DNA of 10,796 nt from Candidatus Woesearchaeota archaeon (GTDB taxonomy: Archaea > Nanobdellota > Nanobdellia > Woesearchaeales > UBA11576), in assembly GCA_027083015.1 (NCBI GenBank), contig JALWQS010000154.1:1-10796 (forward strand), given 5' to 3'. Positions 7,121 through 10,796 of this stretch are shown piece by piece. Numbering within the stretch: position 1 is the stretch's first letter; each line of letters starts with the position of its first letter. The position numbers and the translations under genes are program-made. Below the pieces are notes generated by a model. The model was given only the letters and a program-made list of their open reading frames with translations, was not told where the DNA came from and searched no databases.

Positions 7121-7162
7121 TGAGTATAAGTCTTTTTTAGGTGTTTATTAATCTTTCTTGTT

Positions 7163-7171
7163 TTTTATATT
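7163..7171 (-). promoter_or_regulatory. Candidate TATA box of membrane protein 2
   Basis: AATATAAAA on the minus strand, about 62 bases before the ATG at 7105, predicting a leader of about 35 bases that holds the AAGGAGGT site. It lies in the 98-base gap after paralogue 3. Confidence 0.45.
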
Positions 7172-7203
7172 GTTCAGAGTATTTATTCATAATTTCTGTC
7201 TGT

Positions 7204-7755
7204 TTAATCAGCATTCTTTTTTGTTGCTGGTTCTTTTACTATCCAAAACATTACGCCGACGATTATTCCGATCAGCAGTATTGAAGCCATCACTGTACTG
7301 TCATAATGGCTTGCTATCCATAGCCATGCAGGGTACAGCCATCCTAATGCGTTTAGGAATATGAGTATAATCCCTACGAACATGATGATTATGAAAACAT
7401 GGTACATCCATGTTCCTTCTAAAGAGACTCCTTCTTTTGTCTCTTTCATGAAGCTTCCTATCAGTATCAAGAAGCTGACGCTTAACATAAGCAGCAAGAC
7501 CATGTTTGCCATTGTTTCATTGATTATCGCTACTAGTCTTGAACTCGCTACTACTAAGAATGCTACGACAAAAGCGACCATGGAGTTTAGGTTTTTTCTT
7601 GTGAATTCTCCTTCACTGGTTTTTTCCACTCCTAAAACTCTTGTTTTTTCCATGATAGCGAAAACGATGGTGAATACCAGAAGGAAAGGTAATACTACAT
7701 CATAGATCCCTAACCTGACGAAAAACTCTATTACACCTCTAAAAGTTGATGTCAT
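7204..7755 (-). CDS. Five-helix membrane protein, paralogue 3
   Basis: A 183-residue membrane protein with predicted helices near 18-36, 57-78, 82-103, 117-139 and 153-172. The signature VLPFLLVFTIVFAIMEKTRV is at 21-40, followed by LG, almost the same as in paralogue 2. Between helices 1 and 2 it has a slightly longer polar loop (43-56). The aromatic segment GWLYPAWLWIA follows helix 4 and the polar Lys-rich tail is short. No ribosome site precedes the ATG at 7755, and a clear TATA box sits 29 bases upstream, so the mRNA is probably leaderless. It is the first gene of the three-paralogue run and is divergent from the translin gene. Function unknown; the shared layout implies the three act as related subunits of one complex. 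Confidence 0.87.
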   Translation of the reverse strand: MTSTFRGVIEFFVRLGIYDVVLPFLLVFTIVFAIMEKTRVLGVEKTSEGEFTRKNLNSMVAFVVAFLVVASSRLVAIINETMANMVLLLMLSVSFLILIGSFMKETKEGVSLEGTWMYHVFIIIMFVGIILIFLNALGWLYPAWLWIASHYDSTVMASILLIGIIVGVMFWIVKEPATKKNAD

Positions 7756-7780
7756 ATACTTAAAACCATAAAAAATAGAG

Positions 7781-7788
7781 TATATAAA
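7781..7788 (-). promoter_or_regulatory. TATA box of membrane protein 3
   Basis: The minus strand reads TTTATATA, a near-consensus archaeal TATA box, centred about 29 bases before the ATG at 7755. That spacing predicts a leaderless transcript, in keeping with the lack of a Shine-Dalgarno sequence. Confidence 0.65.
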
Positions 7789-7888
7789 TGTTTCGGTGAT
7801 TTCTGATTCGTATTATTGCCTGAGAAAGCCTGAAACATAAGGAAACACAAGATTTATAATGAAATGTTATTTCGTGTGTTTCGGTGAT
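7789..7888. repeat. 12-base direct repeat flanking a divergent promoter region
   Basis: TGTTTCGGTGAT occurs exactly at 7789-7800 and again at 7877-7888, 88 bases apart. The first copy abuts the upstream side of the TATA box for membrane protein 3. The second overlaps the first codon of the translin gene. Between them lie AT-rich promoter sequences and a GCCTGA pair (7818-7823, 7828-7833). Confidence 0.55.
7852..7859 (+). promoter_or_regulatory. TATA box of the translin gene
   Basis: ATTTATAA, centred about 31 bases before the ATG at 7887. Transcription would begin within a few bases of the start codon, so this gene is also probably leaderless. Confidence 0.55.
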
Positions 7889-8474
7889 GAAAATTCTTGA
7901 TAAGAAAGATATGGAACGGATAAAAAGAAGTATTGACTCCTATGAGAGTTGCAGGGATTCTGTAAATCACCAATCACGTGATATAATCCGTCTTTCTAAG
8001 AAGATAATCTATTCTTTGCATCGTAATGATATCAAGAACGCAACCTCTTCTGTTAAGAGGATAAAGACTAAGATTTCTCAGTTGAACAAGACTGTCAGTA
8101 AGGAGCCTAAGCTTCGTACGTCTGGTGCTTTTAAGGTTGCTATACAGGAGTACATTGAAGCTATAACTTTTTATGATCTTCTTAAGCACAATAGGATCTC
8201 CCCAAATTCCAAGTTGGGTGTTGATCCTGAGTATTACCTTCTTGGCCTTATTGATCTGGTAGGCGAGTTGGTCCGCAGAGCCATCAATAGCGCTATCAAG
8301 GAGGATTATGAAACCAGTGTTAAGCTTAAAGATTTGGTCTCTGAACTGTATGATGAGCTTTTGCTTTTCGATTTTGCTGGTGGTGAGCTTAGGAAGAAGT
8401 TTGATTCCATAAAGTATGATCTTAAGAAGCTTGAGGATCTTGTTCTCAGCCTGAAGCTTAATGGTAAGATATGA
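7887..8474 (+). CDS. Translin-family protein
   Basis: A 195-residue all-helical protein of the translin/TRAX family, which binds single-stranded RNA or DNA and in eukaryotes forms the C3PO RNase with TRAX. Family marks seen are GAFKVAIQEYIEA (80-92), YYLLGLIDLVGELVRR (116-131), YDELLLFDF (155-163) and ELRKKFDSIKYDLKKLEDLV (167-186). The two glutamates of QEYIEA, E88 and E91, match the position of catalytic Glu residues in TRAX (FQEFVEA), so it may be an active RNase rather than a pure binding subunit. I start at the ATG at 7887; a GTG lies one codon earlier at 7884. TATA spacing suggests a leaderless mRNA. The stop overlaps an ATG of the downstream peptidase frame. Archaeal members can form C3PO-like octamers on their own. 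Confidence 0.85.
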   Translation: MKILDKKDMERIKRSIDSYESCRDSVNHQSRDIIRLSKKIIYSLHRNDIKNATSSVKRIKTKISQLNKTVSKEPKLRTSGAFKVAIQEYIEAITFYDLLKHNRISPNSKLGVDPEYYLLGLIDLVGELVRRAINSAIKEDYETSVKLKDLVSELYDELLLFDFAGGELRKKFDSIKYDLKKLEDLVLSLKLNGKI

Positions 8475-8506
8475 CTTTAAGATTTGATTTAACCATGGGG
8501 ATTAAG

Positions 8507-9661
8507 ATGGCGGATGATGAGTTCTTTAATGAGCGAAAGTCTGAATACATCAACCTATTATCCGACTTGATCCGGCAGAAGACTGTCAATCCTCCCGGTA
8601 ATGAGTACCTTGCTGCTGAGATCATAGAAAAAAAGCTTGACCAACTTAAGATTCCCTACACACTTCATGAAAAAGAGAAAGGACGGACTAATATTATAGC
8701 CAGGATTGGTAATAGCGGTAAGACCATCCTTTTCAACACCCACCTTGATACGGTTCCTGCAGGTGATGGTTGGCATTCTGATCCTTTTGAACCGGTTATT
8801 AAAGATAATAAGCTTTATGGTCGTGGTGCTATAGATGATAAGGGTCAGGCTGTTGCTATTCTTCTTATCGCTGAGTACCTTAAGGCTCATGAATCTAAAC
8901 TTCGTAATTCTTTTGTTTTTGTCTGGGCTGCTGATGAAGAGTTGGGTTCAGGTGCGGGCATTAAGTTTCTTCTTGATGAGAATCTTCTAGATCCTGACTT
9001 TGTCATCATTCCTGACATTAGCGGTGCTATGAGGAAGATAGATATTGCTGAGAAGGGTGTTTGTAATATCAGAGTCACTGCTCTTGGTAAACAGGCTCAT
9101 GGTTCTCGTCCTGCTCTTGGGGTCAGTGCGATTGCTGCCATGGCGGATCTTATCTCCAGGCTTAAGGATTATACTCTTGAACACTCGCCCCACCCTTTCC
9201 TTTCGGCTCCGACTATTAATTTTGGCACCATCAAGGGAGGTTCTGCTCCTAATACTGTTGCTGCTAAGTGTGAGCTCGTCCTTAATGTCCGTTACCTTCC
9301 AGGTCAGTCTCCTGAAGGTATTCTTGAAGAGTTGAAACATCAGGCTGAGGACCTTGGTACTTTTGATTTTGAGGTTCTTTTAGATCTTAAGCCTACCGAG
9401 GTTGACCCTGAACATTTTATTGTCAGGGCGATTCAGGAAGGAGCGCAGCGTTTTGGCATTGAAGCCAGACCTGTGGGTTTAAGTGGTGCTACTGATACCA
9501 AGCATTTTCTTTCTCGCGGTATCTTCGCTATCGGTTATGATTTTACTGATGATGGTCTTGCTCATAATGCTGATGAGTTTTGTGACCTTGATCGGCTTTT
9601 TTTGTTTGCTAAGGTTATGGTTTCTGTTTGTTTTGATATTGACCATAAGATATCTTCTTAG
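8507..9661 (+). CDS. M20 family metallopeptidase (ArgE/DapE/carboxypeptidase-like)
   Basis: A di-zinc amidohydrolase or peptidase acting in the cytoplasm on a small peptide or N-acylated amino acid. Numbered from the ATG at 8507, the M20 residues are H79 and D81 in NTHLDTVP, bridging D110 in GRGAIDDKG, catalytic E144 and metal E145 in DEELGSG, D170 in IIPDISG and H353 in LAHNADEF. The dimerisation domain is about 180-290, with the conserved QAHGSRP at 196-202. All metal ligands are present, so it is probably active. The frame extends upstream to an ATG at 8471 overlapping the translin stop, but GGGGAT (8497-8502) correctly precedes the 8507 start and the protein then begins at the usual family position. 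Length of 384 fits the family. Substrate cannot be named; ArgE, DapE, LysK-like or dipeptidase are all possible. Confidence 0.92.
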   Translation: MADDEFFNERKSEYINLLSDLIRQKTVNPPGNEYLAAEIIEKKLDQLKIPYTLHEKEKGRTNIIARIGNSGKTILFNTHLDTVPAGDGWHSDPFEPVIKDNKLYGRGAIDDKGQAVAILLIAEYLKAHESKLRNSFVFVWAADEELGSGAGIKFLLDENLLDPDFVIIPDISGAMRKIDIAEKGVCNIRVTALGKQAHGSRPALGVSAIAAMADLISRLKDYTLEHSPHPFLSAPTINFGTIKGGSAPNTVAAKCELVLNVRYLPGQSPEGILEELKHQAEDLGTFDFEVLLDLKPTEVDPEHFIVRAIQEGAQRFGIEARPVGLSGATDTKHFLSRGIFAIGYDFTDDGLAHNADEFCDLDRLFLFAKVMVSVCFDIDHKISS

Positions 9662-9711
9662 ACCGTTGCTCTGCTTGTGATGGTGCATCTATTGTTCCTT
9701 AGTACCCAAAT

Positions 9712-9719
9712 ATTTATAT
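9712..9719 (+). promoter_or_regulatory. TATA box of the UlaG-like gene
   Basis: ATTTATAT, about 44 bases before the GTG at 9759. Transcription would start near 9741, giving a leader of about 18 bases that carries the GGGGGTG ribosome site (9746-9752). It marks a new transcription unit after the peptidase gene. Confidence 0.6.
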
Positions 9720-9758
9720 TCTCAGACTGCTCTCTTAAGGTTATTGGGGGTGTTTGTC

Positions 9759-10403
9759 GTGAAAATCAGCAATGTCGAGATTTCCTGGCTTGGTCATGAT
9801 GGTTTTAGGATTAAGGATCTTCTTCATGATCGTACCATCTATATTGATCCTTATCAGATTAGTTCTTCTGAACCTGCTGATATTGTTCTTATCACTCACA
9901 GCCATTATGATCATCTTAGTATTGAGGATCTTAAGAAGATTTGTACTTTGAAGACTGTTCTGCTTGCTCCTGCTGATTGCATGTCTGCGTTTCAGGGAAA
10001 GCTTGATTTTCGTGATATGAGGATTATGCGTCCTGGATCTTCGGTCACTATGGGCAATATTCTTATTGAAGCTGTGCCTGCGTATAATACGAATAAGAGT
10101 TTTCATCCTAAGGAGAATGAATGGGTTGGTTACATCATAAACCTAAACTCAAAACGCATCTATCATTCGGGCGATACTGATTATATCCCTGAGATGAATT
10201 CTCTTAACAAGATTGATGTTGCTTTGATGGCTGTTTCCGGCAAGTTTGTCATGACTGCTGAGGAAGCTGCTGATGCCGTGAATATCTTTGAGCCTAAACT
10301 TGCTATTCCTATGCATTATGGTTCTATTGTCGGTGACCGTTCTGATGCTGAGAGGTTTAAGGAATTGGCTAAGGTGCCTGTTGAGATCCTGGAGAAAGAG
10401 TAA
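9759..10403 (+). CDS. UlaG-like metallo-beta-lactamase-fold hydrolase
   Basis: A 214-residue metal-dependent hydrolase of the UlaG/UPF0173 branch of the metallo-beta-lactamase fold. Visible are the start ISWLGHDGFRI (8-18), the metal-binding HSHYDH (47-52), SGDTD with D139, and PMHYG with H186. The short length and lack of extra domains fit this branch, whose members act on varied small substrates such as lactones or phosphodiesters; the substrate here is unknown. I start at the GTG at 9759 because GGGGGTG (9746-9752) is well spaced from it. The TTG at 9744 lies upstream of that ribosome site and just after the predicted transcription start, so it is unlikely. The stop is one base before the next gene's ATG, so the two are likely translated from one mRNA. 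Confidence 0.9.
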   Translation: MKISNVEISWLGHDGFRIKDLLHDRTIYIDPYQISSSEPADIVLITHSHYDHLSIEDLKKICTLKTVLLAPADCMSAFQGKLDFRDMRIMRPGSSVTMGNILIEAVPAYNTNKSFHPKENEWVGYIINLNSKRIYHSGDTDYIPEMNSLNKIDVALMAVSGKFVMTAEEAADAVNIFEPKLAIPMHYGSIVGDRSDAERFKELAKVPVEILEKE

Positions 10404-10404
10404 G

Positions 10405-10796
10405 ATGGATATTTCCGACCTTTTTGACGAGGAGGAGTTTCTTTCTTTTATTGCTGACGCCCATAGAGATATATATTCTGCATCGTATTCTGTTCGGGAG
10501 GGTTTGAGAGTTGATCCGCCCGTTCTTCCAGGTCATGAAGAGTATCGTTTTTCTGATGGTCTTTGGTCTCTTCATCTGTCTTCTGCTGGTCGGGTCCTGA
10601 TTTCTGGGCGTGAGATAGTTTTCTTTGATGAAGAACCTGTCTGGTGCATGTCTTATCAGGGAAATATTATTGAAGAATCTTTAGAGGGCGATCTTGAAGC
10701 TGCTACTGAAAGGGTCTTTGCTTTTGTCCGTGATGCTCTGCAGCACGCTTCTCCTAAAGAGCCTTTTCGTGGACCTACGCATTACCGCGGTAATGG
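10405..10796 (+). CDS. DUF5680-like protein, C-terminus cut by the window edge
   Basis: The frame opens with ATG at 10405, one base after the UlaG-like stop, and remains open to the edge (130 codons and 2 bases). GGAG at 10391-10394 may serve as a ribosome site, or translation may be coupled. Features are an N-terminal helix (about 7-20), GLWSLHLSSAGRVLISGREI (52-71), EPVWCMSYQGNI (76-87) and RGPTHYRGNG near the visible end. The pattern of a Trp-flanked strand, a Gly-x-Glu turn, a VW-M-Y-G motif and a late FRGP matches what I recall of the DUF5680 family, small soluble proteins of unknown function. Little sequence is likely missing. There is no signal or membrane segment. Confidence 0.7.
   Translation, partial: MDISDLFDEEEFLSFIADAHRDIYSASYSVREGLRVDPPVLPGHEEYRFSDGLWSLHLSSAGRVLISGREIVFFDEEPVWCMSYQGNIIEESLEGDLEAATERVFAFVRDALQHASPKEPFRGPTHYRGN

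Noticed and set aside
7361..7705. A plus-strand open frame opposite membrane protein 3
   Set aside because: The minus frame has the paralogue signature and a good TATA box; the antisense product is only a complement of helices.
390..7755. An archaellum or standard type IV pilus locus
   Set aside because: The ATPase fits, but there is no prepilin with class III signal, no prepilin peptidase, no ArlJ/TadC and no ArlH/ArlF/ArlG in view. The rest of the system could lie outside the window.
8471..8506. Upstream extension of the peptidase to the ATG overlapping the translin stop
   Set aside because: The 12 added residues resemble no part of the M20 fold, and the GGGGAT site points to the ATG at 8507.

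Overview
The window looks like chromosomal DNA of an uncultivated archaeon, most likely of the DPANN group (Woesearchaeota/Pacearchaeota-like). The evidence is TATA boxes 25-45 bases before most start codons, some starts that look leaderless and others with strong GGAGG or GGTG ribosome sites, an archaeal translin, a FlaI/GspE-type secretion ATPase, a HerA-type ATPase and small multipass membrane proteins of a kind I associate with DPANN genomes. The lineage is an inference from gene style, not a marker-gene result.

Left two thirds (1-7755): seven genes that look like parts of one membrane-associated machine, followed on the left by a lipoprotein gene. From left to right they are: a lipoprotein cut by the window edge (minus), a large secretion ATPase (minus), a proline-rich coiled-coil protein (plus), a HerA-like ATPase (minus), a second adaptor-like coiled-coil protein (plus), and three tandem membrane proteins (minus) that are paralogues with the same predicted five-helix layout. 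ATPases and membrane proteins are all on the minus strand and the two soluble coiled-coil proteins are both on the plus strand. The set is therefore not one operon, and most units have their own visible TATA box. A VirB11/GspE-type ATPase plus a HerA/VirB4-superfamily ATPase plus polytopic membrane proteins recalls secretion or pilus systems. No prepilin, prepilin peptidase or ArlJ/TadC-type platform protein is visible, so the machine is not a standard archaellum or type IV pilus as far as this window shows.

Right third (7887-10796, all plus strand): a translin-family nucleic-acid-binding protein, an M20 metallopeptidase close behind it, then a UlaG-like metallo-beta-lactamase-fold hydrolase followed one base later by a DUF5680-like protein that runs off the right edge. 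These look like ordinary cytoplasmic genes with no obvious tie to the membrane module.

Two features run across the window. Plus-strand genes favour codons ending in G or T and minus-strand genes favour codons ending in A or C, which suggests the plus strand is a replicative leading strand. Gene density is high: the longest gap between genes is about 240 bases (2724-2965), which holds a divergent promoter region with an inverted repeat. I see no tRNA, rRNA, CRISPR array, transposase or attachment site.
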